A stretch of DNA of 64,000 nucleotides, taken from positions 2,480,001 to 2,544,000 of the forward strand of contig JAVHKY010000038.1 in assembly GCA_035079385.1 (NCBI GenBank). The letters run 5' to 3'. Positions within the stretch are counted from its first letter, which is position 1. Each line of letters begins with the position of its first letter. Below are positions 10,083-21,949 of this stretch, piece after piece. The stretch is from Aspidiotus rigidus (Eukaryota; Arthropoda; Insecta; Hemiptera; Diaspididae). A program made the translations under genes and the position numbers. Under the pieces are notes generated by a model. That model was not told the origin of the DNA, ran no database searches, and saw only the letters and a program-made list of their open reading frames with translations.

Positions 10083-11760
10083 GAAATCAATAAAAAAATT
10101 TTTAACAAAAAAATATAAAAAATTTCATTTAACTTATTCAATATATTCGACCCATTAAATAAAAATTTAAGAATTAATTATTCATCAATTATAATAATTT
10201 TAATTATTAACTGGAAAAGAAGAAACTTTATGTTGATTTGATCCACATTAAGTTTAATTGGGTGCGCCTCATAAGAATACATGTGGCCAACTACTGAAAT
10301 TTCCCTTAAAACAAAATAATTATTGTTAACTTTTGCCTTTCCCTTTCTTCTTATACATGAATATAAATTGAAAATAATTCTTAATTTATAGGGCCAATTT
10401 TTTTTTTTTTTTCAAATTTTATAATTGGCAACAGAACAATGTAATATAGCTTACATTGCACGTGGATTAATTATTAAATATTTCTTAAAATAAAATTATC
10501 TTTGTTGATAATTAATAAAAGAAATTTTGAAAATTCTAGTAAATTCTGAACTTGAAAGATGTAAGTATTTTATGACTAAATAATGTCATTTAGTCTCGGA
10601 TTTCTTTATAATTTAATTAATATTATAATTTTGATAATATTTTTTGAATTGAAATCAATAAAAAAAATATAAAAAATTTCATTCAACTTATTTAACATAT
10701 TCGACCCATTAAATAAAAATTTAAGAATGAATTATTTATCAATTATGATAATTTTAATTATTAACGAGAAAAGAAGAAACTTTATGTTGATTTGATCCAC
10801 ATTAAGTTTAATTGGGTGCGCCTCATAAGAATACATGTGGCCAACTACTGAAATTTCCCTTAAAACAAAATAATTATTGTTAACTTTTGCCTTTCTCCTT
10901 CTTCTTATACATGAATATAAATTGAAAATAATTCTTCATTTATAGGGCCAATTTTTTTTTTTTCAAATTTTATAATTGGCAACTGAACAATGTAATACAG
11001 CTTACATTGCACGTGAATTAATTATTAAATATTTCTTAAAATAAAATTATCTTTGTTGATAATTAATAAAAGAAATTTTGAAAATTCTAGTAAATTCTGA
11101 ACTTGAAAGATATAAGTATTTTATTACTAAATAATGTCATTTAGTCTCGGATTTATTTATAATTTAATTAATATTATAATTTTGATAATATTTTTTGAAT
11201 TGAAATCAATAAAAAAAATATAAAAAATTTCATTCAACTTATTTAATATATTCGACCCATTAAATAAAAATTTAAGAATTAATTATTTATCAATTATAAT
11301 AATTTTAATTATTAACTGGAAAAGAAGAAACTTTATGTTTATTTGATCCACATAGACGTCACCTTGCAAGAATACAATTAAGTTTAATTAGGTGCGCTTC
11401 ATAACAATATATGTGGTGGACTACTGAACTTTCCCTTAGAACAAAATAATTATTGTTCACTTTTCCCTTTTTCTTTTTTCTTATACATGAATATAAATTG
11501 AAGATGATTCTTCATTTATAGCACCCAATTTTTTTTTCCTAAAATATAATAACTGGCAAGAGAACAATATAATGGAGCTTACATCGAACGTGAATTAATT
11601 AATTTAATTAAAATTATCTTCATTGATGATAAATTTTGAAAATTCTCGCAAATTCTGAACTTGAAAAATATAGGTATGTCATTTAGTCTCGGAAATAAAA
11701 AACTTAATGTTTATTTGATCCACGTAGACGTAGCCTTGCAAGAATACAATTAAGTTTAAT
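10083..11760 (+). repeat. AT-rich tandem array, three units of ~555 bp
   Basis: Units begin with GAAATCAATAAAAAA at 10083, 10651 and 11202 (spacings 568 and 551) and contain matching landmarks: TTCGACCCATTAAATAAA, a TTTGATCCACAT stretch, GGTGCGC-TCATAA and TTACATnGnACGTG. Units 1 and 2 are about 95% alike by eye; unit 3 has diverged and carries a short internal insertion with GACGTCACCTTGCAAG, repeated again near 11725. No ORF. The structure is satellite-like. Confidence 0.8.
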
Positions 11761-12475
11761 TATAAATTGTTTTCTCAAACTTCAATTTTCTAACTTTTTT
11801 TTGAATACCCTTTTTTTCTTCCTCAATCTCTGACAGTCTTTTTTCTAAGGCACCTAACTTCTTCTCCGTCAATTCTTTATAATATTGTTATTTTTCTCCT
11901 TCTTCTAGATTATCTTTGTTTATTTCTTTCATCATCTTTGACATATCTATTCCTTCATCATTAGATATTGTTTGGATCAATCTAAGAAATTATAAGGATA
12001 TCAAATTTCCAAATTTTCCTTTTTCTTTTTTTTTTTTAAATATTGTAACTCATAATCTTACTCTTCTGCCGACAATATATTAACTTGTTCTATCTCAATT
12101 TTGGTCACTTCCTTGGAGAGCATTATTCCAAACTTCAAATTTTACATTTAAAGACCGTGTCTTTGATCCCTCTATAAACTCTGTGTTTGTGCGTTATTTA
12201 GTTCCTATTTGTACTCCTGTAATTAATTAAACGTAACTATTGTTGAAATTTATTTTTATTTTAACTCGCTGTCATATTATGACTTACCTTTTTCGTCTTT
12301 TATAACGCAGATTTTATTTTTATTGGCTCCAAATTCGGAGTATTGCAGGCAAATGCCCTCTATATTACACTGGATTTTCTCTGTGATATCTTTTGTCAGC
12401 ACCGTTGTTACATTTCGAGGGAATCCGTCTGATTTCTTCAATGCGTATATCGCTGATGAATCATTAAGTAAAACC
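11761..12475. other. Unassigned AT-rich non-coding DNA
   Basis: No supportable ORF. Low-complexity T/A-rich sequence with one possible degenerate coiled-coil-like antisense stretch near 11810-11950; nothing recognisable. Confidence 0.4.
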
Positions 12476-12552
12476 TCCAGGCACTAATAAAGCGAGGCAG
12501 TTCTTGCCTACCTGCTACATCAATTTTGATACCTGAGAATGCCCTCGGAAAC
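12476..12552 (+). repeat. Direct repeat bracketing the AT-rich array (right copy)
   Basis: Partner of 10000-10082, sharing TTGCCTACCTGCTACAT and AATTTTGATA. About 80% alike by eye. Confidence 0.5.
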
Positions 12553-12879
12553 AACTTGGATAATTGAATTTTGACTGGTACCAGATTTATTACAATGGAA
12601 GCACGAAAATTTAGAATTTATAATATTCATTAAGAATTTAGAGTCGACTGATTTAGATTTGTCGCAGAATCGCCTTTGGCATCTGAAATAGGAAGAAATT
12701 CATCATATAATAGATAAGTGTATCTTATATTGTTCTTATTGATGTGGTTGGGATAGGTCAATTTAATGATGATTGGTTTCATCGGTTGGTAAATAAACGA
12801 GTCTGCAGACGGGTCTTTTAAATTCACTCATTGGAATGGTGTTAGATTTTGAAGCCTTGATCTTGTCATTGTTTCCGCT

Positions 12880-13560
12880 GCGTATTTGACCACACAAACA
12901 ATTCCATCGGATCCTTGATGAACGTCAAGGCCAATGACCTACAGGACTTTTATCATCCTTTACGAGCACAATGTCTCCCTTCTTGAATCCAATCCTTTAA
13001 ATTCTCTATTTAGATCTTTGCTGAAGTGTATTGAGGTATGCGCTGCTCCATTTTTTCCAGAATTTCTGTGTTTTTTGTTGTACTAATTCTCAGCATTTCA
13101 ATTTACTGGCAGGCATTATTGTAGTTAGATCTGGATAGCGCGTTTCCCTCATTAGGATCTGTAGATTCAATAATAAGAGGTCGTGAATTTAAGATGGCTT
13201 CGACTTGTGTGAGAAGAGTATTGGTATTGCACTTAGGTGAATAAAGTATTGCCGATCACTGGTTTCAGAGAATTTTTAATAGCTTTTATTCCAACTTCCC
13301 AGAGTCCTCCAAAGTGGGGTGCTTTGGGCGGGTTTAATCTCTAAAATTGGATCGCCTTTTTCAGAAAAGAATTCTTCTTGCTGCCTAATTTTGGATCTTG
13401 CGCCAATGAATGTTGTGCCTTGGTCAGGATGCATAGTTGTAGGTATGCCTTGTTGGCTAATAAAACTGGTCAGTGCAGCTATGAAATCTTCAGTGGTTAA
13501 GTTAGAAACTAGCTCTAAATGAATAACTTTTGTAGTAAAGCATAAAAATCAGTACTAAAT
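12880..13560 (-). pseudogene. BEL/Pao retrotransposon integrase remnant
   Basis: Read on the minus strand, the sequence gives KVIHLELVSNLTTEDFIAAL, then HPDQGTTFIGA and, after a frameshift near 13325, PPKAPHFGGLWEVGIKA and a match to the NTLLTQVEAILNSRPL block of BEL/Pao integrases. These are the hallmark segments of the integrase catalytic core: the second catalytic Asp within DnGTnF, and the PHFGGLWE block carrying the Glu. The D of the usual S-D-N-G is present, but the Asn is Gln. Several stops and frameshifts follow; further downstream a KKGD-like C-terminal stretch is barely visible. Gag, protease and RT are not present nearby. Dead fragment. Confidence 0.75.
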
Positions 13561-15041
13561 ACTGAACGCGCAGGAATAAGTCTTCATCGTTTCTATGTGT
13601 GTACGTTTGTACTGACGAACATCGAAGTGACCTTGCTCTTCTTTATTCAGGATAGAAGTATGAAGCTTTTGGTATGTCGGCATCTGTATGAGTTGGCTCA
13701 GGGTGTTTTGTATTCTCGCTACCCTTGAGAATCTTAACATACTCGTAGTTCTCAACGTAGAGTAACAGTGATATTGGGTTGGTTCAACGAGAATCTCTTA
13801 TTCAATTTTCAATTTAAAGAGGATCATGGACTCCGTTCGATGCACGAAAATATTTAATAATTTTGTGAATATGTATCGTCCTGTGTCGAAACAATTTCTC
13901 ATTCATATAGTATGGAAACTCTTCCACGATTCAACTTTCTATTTTTTTTTTTTTTTACTCGCAGAATGTCTTGTCCGACCGAGATGAAAAAATTCCTTTC
14001 AAACAAGGAAAATTACTTCAAAGTTCTACTGTACATGGTTCTGCAGTTTTTTCTGGAATGTTATGTCATCTTTCAATACACGTGGAATTTCTGTTGACGA
14101 GTTCGTAAATGGTAAAAGATGACATGAGTCATGCGTAGGCGGGAAAATCTTCTGATCTTATGCAAAAATGAAAGTACAGTTTCCGTATGTTGGTAAGAAG
14201 CGGTTAGGTCTCGCATACATATTTGAAGATTGTTCAAAGTTTTCTAAACAAATCTTGTTTTCCTGCCGTTTTCTTCCATCTCAAATACTCTTCGGTCTGC
14301 GTTTGCGAATGCCAAAAGCACCTGAAACAAATAATTCATTCAAATTCGAGTCTAGTCTAATGAAAATTTACTCACCGATTCTACTCCTGGAAACTCGAAC
14401 GAGTAGGTCAAAAAAAAGCAATACCCTATAGCGAAGTTTTCGTTTCCTTATTTCTTCTCCCTCGCTCACTGTTTTACCTCACAATTTTCGTACGGTCCCG
14501 TTTTTTTTTTTCTTCTTCTTTTCTCTCCTTAACACTTCGGGGCGAGAATTTTTAAACTTTAATTTCTATAAACCGTGTAGTAGTATGATGAAAAACCTTA
14601 GCAACTTCTGGATGTATACATTTCTTTCAAACTATACGTTTCCGTACTAAGCCTTTTTCTTTTCACCTCTTGAAATTTACTCTGCGGGCAAGTTTTCAAC
14701 GTTCGCGATGTTGTTTGTTTACCATCACTGCTATACACACTTTATGGTAGAAGAAGCCTATTTCAAATTTATTTATAAAGTTTTTTTTTCACTTCATCAC
14801 ATCTATCGTACCTGTGCCAGTGAATTTCTGTACATCATTATCCGCGAAGCTTTCGTAATTCTGTTGACGACAACTCTCGACTTTCGCCTCTTCAAGACAT
14901 CAATATCTCCACGTATACCACGTTCAAAGTATTAGGAAGTACTTCAAGGAGAGTAAACATCAGAAGCGAACGTGAAAAAGGGAAGAAAGGAAGAGACAAA
15001 CAAACGGATGTTATCTACATTATTATGCACAGACGTTGAAA
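13561..15041. other. Unassigned region
   Basis: No recognisable gene. Short open frames (for example 14168-14431 and 14708-14935) show no domain or clear coding bias. Contains poly-T tracts at 13933-13950 and 14501-14520. Confidence 0.4.
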
Positions 15042-15212
15042 ATGGAAGCTGCAAAAAAATTTTCCGAAGAACGTGGTGAGATTTTCCATAATGTGGTTGT
15101 GGAAAAGGTTATCAAAGATGATTTTACGAAAATTGTCGATAAAGAGACTCGGGAATCGCTCGAGAGGACGAGAATTCTCTTAGAGCGAGTAGAGAAGCAT
15201 GTGAAGAAATGA
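15042..15212 (+). CDS. Hypothetical 56-aa highly charged ORF
   Basis: ATG at 15042 opens 56 codons ending at TGA 15210-15212; the frame is open upstream to about 14976. The predicted peptide is Lys/Glu-rich and looks helical (MEAAKKFSEERGEIF...ESLERTRILLERVEKHVKK), with no low-complexity run. Composition is more protein-like than that of neighbouring frames. It may be an exon, a remnant or a small gene. No family recognised. Confidence 0.3.
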   Translation: MEAAKKFSEERGEIFHNVVVEKVIKDDFTKIVDKETRESLERTRILLERVEKHVKK

Positions 15213-16020
15213 TTGATGTTGAAAAATGAAAATCACTCAACATTTTGAAGACACGAATCTGAGGCATGGGAGGAGAGATTTACATACTTGGATGAGTATT
15301 CTAGTGATAATTTTTCGAGAAATTTACTGTTGGACGCAACGTACCGTGATTTTCGGGAACATTTATTGCTTTTCTGTGTTACGCGTCTCGTCTCTCGTCA
15401 GAGTTCCCTTCTTATCGACTACATTATAATAGTCGTATGAAAAGAAGGTGTGTGGAACTGGGTACCACCTTATTCCCGGCACTGGTGTCATGCATACAAA
15501 GAACGAATCGAGCTTCGTTGCAGTGGATGTTGAGGATGTGTTTCTTCATGTGCCCCTTATGTGAGGTTAGATTTGCGCCTAGTTTTGGTGGTCTGATCCG
15601 TGTTCGCTCCATGTGTGAAATATTTTGGAAGGCTGCTCAGAATGGAAACCTCGTGCTTGAAATTCCAGCATATTGCACCGATACCTCGAGCTAAAAGCTT
15701 CTTACCAGTTGAGGCTACTAAACAATTATTCAGCGACTAGGAATATTGGAATTGTTAATTTGCAAGGTACGCGATTGTTTTTTTAACATGACGCGACGTT
15801 TCTTTCGGCTCTGATTTTGCTTCATAGAATGCTACAGTGGCGTAGATAGGATTCTGCAATGTGGGGAGGGGGATATTTTTCCCCAGGGAAGAAAGAAAGA
15901 AAAAAGAACAACTAATTTCGATGACCTGTTTGCGCACAAGACATGTTCCCGTTTGCGAACAACTCATGTATACGTTTGCGCAAATATAGATGTAACTCTT
16001 CTGGTGGGTGCATCTTTGAG
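15213..16020. other. Unassigned region
   Basis: Short overlapping frames on both strands near 15424-15694 have no recognisable motif. No repeats were recognised apart from a G-rich tract near 15860. Confidence 0.35.
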
Positions 16021-16400
16021 AGAATGTCCGTGTCCGCTTTCATATCCGCGTCCGACTTTGGTGACGTCATCAATGTAAGTTAGAGTGAATATGTCGTATC
16101 GAAGCACTTGTGTAGACTAGATTATAGAAAAACTTGAGTTCGCTCAAACCTGTTTCACCCCTTTGTTCAGCTTGCGTTTCCAACTATCTGTACGTCCGCG
16201 TATGAATTTTGTGATGTCATCAATCTGAGGGTACATAACTGTAGACTAGCTCTTTTTCACCGGTCTATGGAACTTGCGAGTTCCCCGCTGCCATTTGCAA
16301 AGCTTGCAATTGTTGAGATTAGTTCCGAACTCGGGGGGGGGGGGGTTACATTTTCAGGAAACGTCAGGCCGACTTTCGTGACGACATCAATGGCCTCGAC
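16021..16400 (+). repeat. Degenerate ~150-bp repeat units with a GTGACGTCATCAAT motif
   Basis: GTGACGTCATCAAT (16061), GTGATGTCATCAAT (16211) and GTGACGACATCAAT (16378) are each preceded by a CGTCCG/CAGGCCGA-nTTT stretch and separated by 150 and 167 bp. Two units also share a TGTAGACTAG stretch. Consistent with an old tandem repeat; no coding potential. A 13-base G run lies at 16333-16345. Confidence 0.45.
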
Positions 16401-16479
16401 TCAATATAAGAATTTGGAAAAATTCGTACTTCTATAGGTCTCAGTCGATTACACCCCGAACGGCAAATTCCTTCTTTGT

Positions 16480-16855
16480 TAACGCTTCAAAATACAATAC
16501 GGCTTTATTGGCTTTATCACATTTCACACTAGTACAAAGATAGGTTAGGTAACGCAATGACATAACAACGGCTTAACGGCTTTACAGTGTTACCAACACT
16601 CTTCTTATCGACTCTTTTTCTTTCTTCATTACACTCCCTTACAGACTCATACATGATACAACTCTAACCCAATCATACAACGCATCCCTCTCACATTTGA
16701 CAATCCAGACTCAATTAGCACGCAAATAATTTTCTAATGGATCCCCAGGCACGTTGACCTCTTCGAACATGACGTTGTTGATCAAGCCGCCAATCAAGGT
16801 ACTTCCTTCCCCGAACAACTGATGATTCCACTGTCCTATCTCTAGACTACAAAAA
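16480..16855 (+). pseudogene. LINE RNase H-domain fragment
   Basis: Nucleotide similarity to the antisense of 43300-43620: ATGGATCCCCAGGCAC (the IWIPGH motif), GTTGATCAAGCCGC (VDQAA) and GACTACAAAAAT (DYKNY) are all present in order. The aspartate-containing start of the RNase H domain is scarcely recognisable and stops occur in all frames. Old relic of the RNase H-bearing LINE family found at 42680-45077. Confidence 0.7.
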
Positions 16856-17099
16856 TATTTTCATTCAGTAATTATTTGAGTGGGGGGGGGGATGTTTTGT
16901 ATCCATAATGATGTGAGTAACTATTTTTGTTTACATAGGAAATTCTTGAACCAAGAATATGATTTTTTTAATAATACTACAAATAGCATACGTGTACCAA
17001 AAATTCGCCTTTTTTCAACCTACCATTAGATGTACACAATCACCTCAAGTTAGTACTGAGGAAGTTTTCTTCAGTGAAATTATTTTCTTAATTAATGGA

Positions 17100-17445
17100 A
17101 AAATTACAAGAAATGCGAAAATTGAACCAAAACTGTTACTACAATCCGGTACATATAACGTAAAAAATGGCTCGTAAGAACAAAATGAGGTCCTTGAATG
17201 GCAATTTTCAGACCAACAAATGAACGTAGGGTAACAAATAAATAGTGAATCTTGTAGGAAATTTTAGGAGGAACAACTTTTGTTTGAAATATTTTTCTCT
17301 AAAATGCTTAGAAAATTGCGAAAAACTGAATTTTTGGGGTAAAGGGGGGCCATGGGGGACGGCGCGCGTGGGACTCATCGGTATCTTAATCAGGGGGTTA
17401 TTTTGAGTACCTTACAAAAAAGAAACCTTCCGTCACATCTATGTC
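17100..17445 (+). repeat. Dispersed repeat R (plus copy)
   Basis: About 80% alike by eye to the reverse complement of 25135-25455; shared landmarks are ATGGCTCGTAAGAACAAAAT, CAACTTTTGTTTGAAA, TCTCTAAAATGCTTAG and GGACTCATCGGTAT. The small frame at 16959-17177 is not convincingly coding. Family unknown. Confidence 0.65.
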
Positions 17446-18069
17446 CTAATTGTCATTTTTTCATCTTTATTAACTGGACTCAGGCACGGCTGAAACGTGT
17501 TAAATGAAGAAAAAGTGAAGTTCGGAGATTTTTCTTTGGATCTTCACTTTTTGGATGGAGAATAATGAGAACCATGAAATCAAGCCACGAGGAGAGGATG
17601 AGGGAGGAGTAATAGAATTTGAGATCATACGAAGGGGAGGGATCAGTTATGAAAGGTGAATGCAGTGACTGCTTTACAGTACGGCCTACTCTGCGTCATA
17701 TTCCTTGAAGTCGATGTCTCGATATCTATACAAAAGAGATGGAAGTTGAGTAAAAACGAGAATTCGTTGAACGATAGCATTGGTATAATGTGGGTTTTGG
17801 ATTACATGTATAAGGATGAGAGAGCATCAGGAATTGGCGGGAGGCGAGAAGTGGGTGAGAAGATGGAGGCAGGTGAATTTAGCAGTGAATTCCGATGAAT
17901 ATGGAGACGGATGAGATCTCGAGCCAGACCCTTATTAAACCGAATGGATCCGATTCTGAATCCCGATTTGGACCGGAAGATGGGAGGGAGAGTTCTAAAA
18001 AAATGATTCTCTTGATGTATTTTCTGTGTATCAAGTTCGCTATTCTGGAAATTTTAGCAAGATCGAAGG
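17446..18069. other. Unassigned region
   Basis: Frames at 17656-17898 and 17895-18080 lack domains and start contexts; probably non-coding. Some of the right part may be eroded LINE. Confidence 0.3.
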
Positions 18070-18800
18070 GTAGGAATTGACTAAAGAGGGCCCAAGTTGG
18101 AGATGAGTGCTCTCAGAGCACTCCTGAGAGAAGAGGTTTGGATGGGGTCGAGTAAATCGAGTACAGTTTGGTGTGCTGAGTAAAACATTGGGAACCCATG
18201 ATCTAATTTTGAAGGGATGAGGCTTTTCTATAGCTGGAGGAGTAATTTTCTGTTATATCCTTTCGAGGCGTGGGATATAAATTTCAGAATGTTTGAAGCG
18301 CGTGCGCGTTTGCATTTCAGGGATTAGCCAATGAAAGTTTTTAATCAAAGTGTAGGCCGAGGAGTTTGCCATAATTACGTGATGGAATTTCGAAATTTTG
18401 TGAAGTTAATGGAGGGATAGGGGTTCTTTTTTTGAAAATAATTGAATAGGTTTTTGAGGAAGAATATCTGAATCTGTGGAATGATTGATTTGAGGGTTTT
18501 CTGGAGGATTCGGTGGTCTCTTAGGGGAGCTAGCCGAGGAGATAGAGATGTTATAACGACGCTGGATGAGGGAAGGGTCGACACGTATGGTGATATCATT
18601 GATAGCTATCAAGAAAAGTAAAGCGCTAAAAATTTAGCCTTGAGGGACACTGTTCTGGACCGAGAGAAGGGAGGATCTTATATTATGGATTAGAAATTTT
18701 CATGATACTTGGGACGTGGCATTGGAGACAAATTTCGTGGAGTTTGGAAACCCGAGGGAAGACTGTCTGGAAGTCGAAGAAGATGGAGCGGTAGCATCGT
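18070..18800 (-). pseudogene. LINE fragment (RT thumb/linker), related to the 42.7-45.1 kb element
   Basis: Nucleotide similarity to 44060-44890 (same strand): TGAGAGAAGA-GT-TGGATGGGGTCGAGTAA, CATGATCTAATTTTnAnG, GGAGTAA-TTTCTGTT and the RT block around IAIND-T-V-PS--QR. The YADD-like core (FADDYNI in the better copy) has become unreadable and stops are frequent. It is cut sharply at 18800 by the left arm of the large inverted repeat. Confidence 0.75.
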
Positions 18801-19538
18801 AAAGAGTATGAATCATTAAGAATGTCAAAATTGCCCCCGAGCCGAATTTTGAAAATATTTATTTAGGACGTTATCTTGGGGTAAATGAAACATACCCTCA
18901 AGTTTTTGGGCCCCCACCCCTCTCCAAACGCTCAATATGGCCAAATATTTGAATTTTAAAGAATTATTTTTTTACATTTTTTCTATCGAATGAAAAATTC
19001 CATACTTTTCTGGAAAAATAGTGTTAAACAGAAGCAACTTTCTGTAATTTTTTCAGAACCTCAGATGAAAATATCGATCTCGATATATCGATTTCAAAAT
19101 TTTAAAGTTCATATTTATTGGGATAATCAAGAGGTGCGACAACAAAAATCATATATAATTATGTTATAAATCACACCTACCTTTATAACATATATTTGCC
19201 CCAAAATTGTCGGAGTGGGGGAACATGGTTTTATAATCAATAATATGATCGGCGCCATACCCATAGCTGGCTCGCGCGCCTTACCGAACGCAGAACAAGA
19301 AGTACGCGCTTCGTTCACAATCCAACGCGCGCGTTGTAACACTCGTTTACGTAGCGTGGCGTTGCAGTTGCTTTCGGATGTTGCGTGTTCATCGGGTTCG
19401 GGTATCGTAGCGATGCGGACATCGAATACCCGGTACGCACCCGCGGCCGCGTCGCTATAACAAACTCGATGCCACGCTGCTTAATTTTATTTAGAACCTC
19501 TTTAAACAATCTATTAATTACGTTTACTTTTGACCAAG
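18801..19538 (+). repeat. Left 738-bp inverted arm
   Basis: Reverse complement of 21950-22687. Begins AAAGAG and ends TTTTGACCAAG. Contains an AT-rich outer half with ATCGATCTCGATATATCG-type palindromes and a GC-rich inner part rich in GCGCG and CGCGG. Any ORF here (for example 81 codons at 19215-19460) is duplicated in the other arm simply because the DNA is. Confidence 0.85.
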
Positions 19539-19844
19539 GATGATGGTGATGATTAAATATTATATAATTTTTATTTACCATACTCTATCGAAGAATTTTA
19601 CAAATGAAATGCGCCATTTTATTGCGAAAGAAATTCAATTTTCTTCAATCAAATACAAGATAACAGGTTGGTTATCATTTATTACTATTTATACGGTACG
19701 TACTGTGTGAGTTGGCGACTTGGATATTATTTAATTGAGTGGATTTGATTTGACAAATATTTACAGATGGTTAGACGAAATATTGAAATGAATTCATGTA
19801 TGAAATTCCAAAAATGCAATCACCTTACTACTTCCACGGTTTAA

Positions 19845-20700
19845 TCAGTAGAGAAGTGAGAAAATCCACTTTTCACCTTGGAGGATCGTGAGTTTTAATA
19901 TTTCATTCACCAATTAGGTCGGTTATAATGTAAACACGTCAACCAAGTTCGAAAAAAATGGTCCAAAAATTCTCCAGTCGGTGGAACGTTCTGGAAGTGA
20001 CAAATAATCGAGCAGATCCATTTTTTCAGCCTGGAGGACCGTGAGTTTTTGTATTTTGTTCATCAATTAGGTTGATTATAGTGTAAACACGTCCACCGAG
20101 TTTGAAAAAAGTAGTTTAAAAAATTCTCCAGGCGCTGGAACGTTCTGAAAATGACAAATAATCGAGATACTTAACTTTTTCACCCTGGAGGACCGTGAGT
20201 TTTGGTATTTTGTCCCCAATTACGTTAATTATAATGTAAGCATATCCGTCGAGTTTGAAAAAAAATGTTCAAAAAATTCTCTAGTCGCTGGAACAGTCTG
20301 GAAAAAGTGGAAAATCAAGGAAGTTCACTTTTTCAACGTGTAGAGCCGTGACTTTTGATGTTTTGTTTATCAATTAGGTCAAATCTTATGTTAATACGTC
20401 TTACAGGTTCAAAAAAAAATAGTTAATAAATTCTCCAGTCACTGGAACGGTCTAGAAATAATAGAAAATCGAGAAAATCCACTTTTCCATCCTGGACAAC
20501 CTTGATTCTTGGTATTTTGTTTATCAATTAAGTCAATTTTCATGTAAACATATCCGCCAAGTTTGAAAACAATATTCAACAAATTCTCTAGTGGCTGAAA
20601 CAGCCTGGAAATAGTAGAAAATGAAGGAAATCCACCTTTTCAACCTTGAGAACCATTTCTTGCAATTCATCCATTGATTTGGTCAATTCTTTTGACAACT
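19845..20700 (+). repeat. Tandem array of ~153-bp units, left inner arm
   Basis: Five to six diverged units marked by CTGGAGGACCGTGAGTTTT-like starts near 19889, 20041, 20195, 20348 and 20501, followed by a CAATTAGGT, a TGTAAACACGTCC and an AAATTCTCCAG block. Spacings are 152-154 bp. Similarity between units about 75-80% by eye. AT-rich, non-coding. Confidence 0.8.
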
Positions 20701-20799
20701 CGTACGCCAAGTTTTAGAAAAATTGAAAAAAATCATAGATTCACACCCACCCCTAAGATTCATTTCCTTTACTTTGAAATGTTGAATGTTTATTTTTGT

Positions 20800-21010
20800 T
20801 CCCCTGAAGTCGTAGTGGTACCAACTGTGTTACCAGAAGCTGGGCATTTGCATGAAGTGGAGGAATCTCCTCTCGAGTTGAGATGACAATGCTTCAAACA
20901 TTGTGGTAATACAAGGAGATGATTGTCTTCTATTGTGTCTCGGGAGGGGATTTCTCCACATCATGCGAGTGCACAGCTACCAGTAACACAATTTGTACCG
21001 CGGTGACTCG
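20800..21010. repeat. Central diverged palindrome
   Basis: GGTACCAACTGTGTTACCAG...GCATGAAGTGGAGGAATCTCC (20816-20876) matches the reverse complement of 20940-21001 (GGTACAAATTGTGTTACTGG...GCATGATGTGGAGAAATCCCC) with about 80% identity. The fold centre is near 20907. Confidence 0.7.
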
Positions 21011-21059
21011 AGGGGGAAAAAGTAACTAATGAATCATAGTGGCGGGTGTGTACCTTCAA

Positions 21060-21640
21060 TTTTTTAATATTTCCAGAACTAGAGAATATTTTTCAATTTT
21101 TTTAAAACTCGATGTAAGTGTTACTATAAGAATCGACCATACCAATGAACAAACAGCCTAAAATTACGGTCGTCCAGGTTGAAAATGTGGCCTTCCTCAA
21201 TTTTCTACGATTTCGAGACCGTTCCAGGGACTGGAGAATTTATTGACTACCTATTTTTTTCCAGCTTAGCGGACGTGTTTACATAAAAATTCCCCTTATT
21301 GATAAAAAGAGGTATAAAAAATCACGGTTCTCCTGGTTGAAAAAGTGGATATAATTATTCAATTTTTCACTATTTTCAGACTGTTCCAGCGGCTGGAGAA
21401 TTTTTTGACCATTTTTTTCGAACTTGGTAAACGCGTTTACATTATAATTATCGACCTAATTGATGAATGAAATACCAAAACTCACGGTCCTCCAGGGGCA
21501 AAAATTGGATTTTCTCACTTCTCTACTGTTTTCAGACTGTTCCAACGACTGGAGAGTTTTTCAACAATTTTTCTGAATCTAACGCACTTCATTTAATCCG
21601 TGGATGTGTTTACATAAGAATTGACCAAATCGATAAACGA
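21060..21640 (-). repeat. Tandem array of ~155-bp units, right inner arm (inverted)
   Basis: Four units in the opposite orientation to 19845-20700, marked by CTGGAGAAT-like sites at 21079, 21231, 21393 and 21549 (spacings 152, 162 and 156). Confidence 0.78.
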
Positions 21641-21949
21641 GATACTGGAAATATATTTTTGGTCTATCTACATTTCCACTTCATCCCACGGAGGAGGGCC
21701 TATTTTTCAGCTCGAACATTTACTATTGATTTCACGCAGGCTATTGCGATATCAATCATATAGCTCACCCCACTATTCATGGAAAAATCACAGAAATTCA
21801 TTAAAACTATTGATTTTTTGGGGAATGTTCCACCTCACCGAGGACTATGGTACTAATGTATGTTGTAATAGAGGGTATGGCGCTTAACCAGGTACCTCCC
21901 TCCCGCTTTTTTTTAATATTCGAGCTCGAAGTTTTGTTATTGCTAGAAA

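Noticed and set aside
19215..19460. 81-codon ORF conserved exactly at 22028-22273
   Set aside because: Identity reflects the duplicated inverted arm, not protein conservation. No domain.
19845..20700. CRISPR-like array
   Set aside because: Units are adjacent diverged ~153-bp tandem repeats without short identical repeats and unique spacers.
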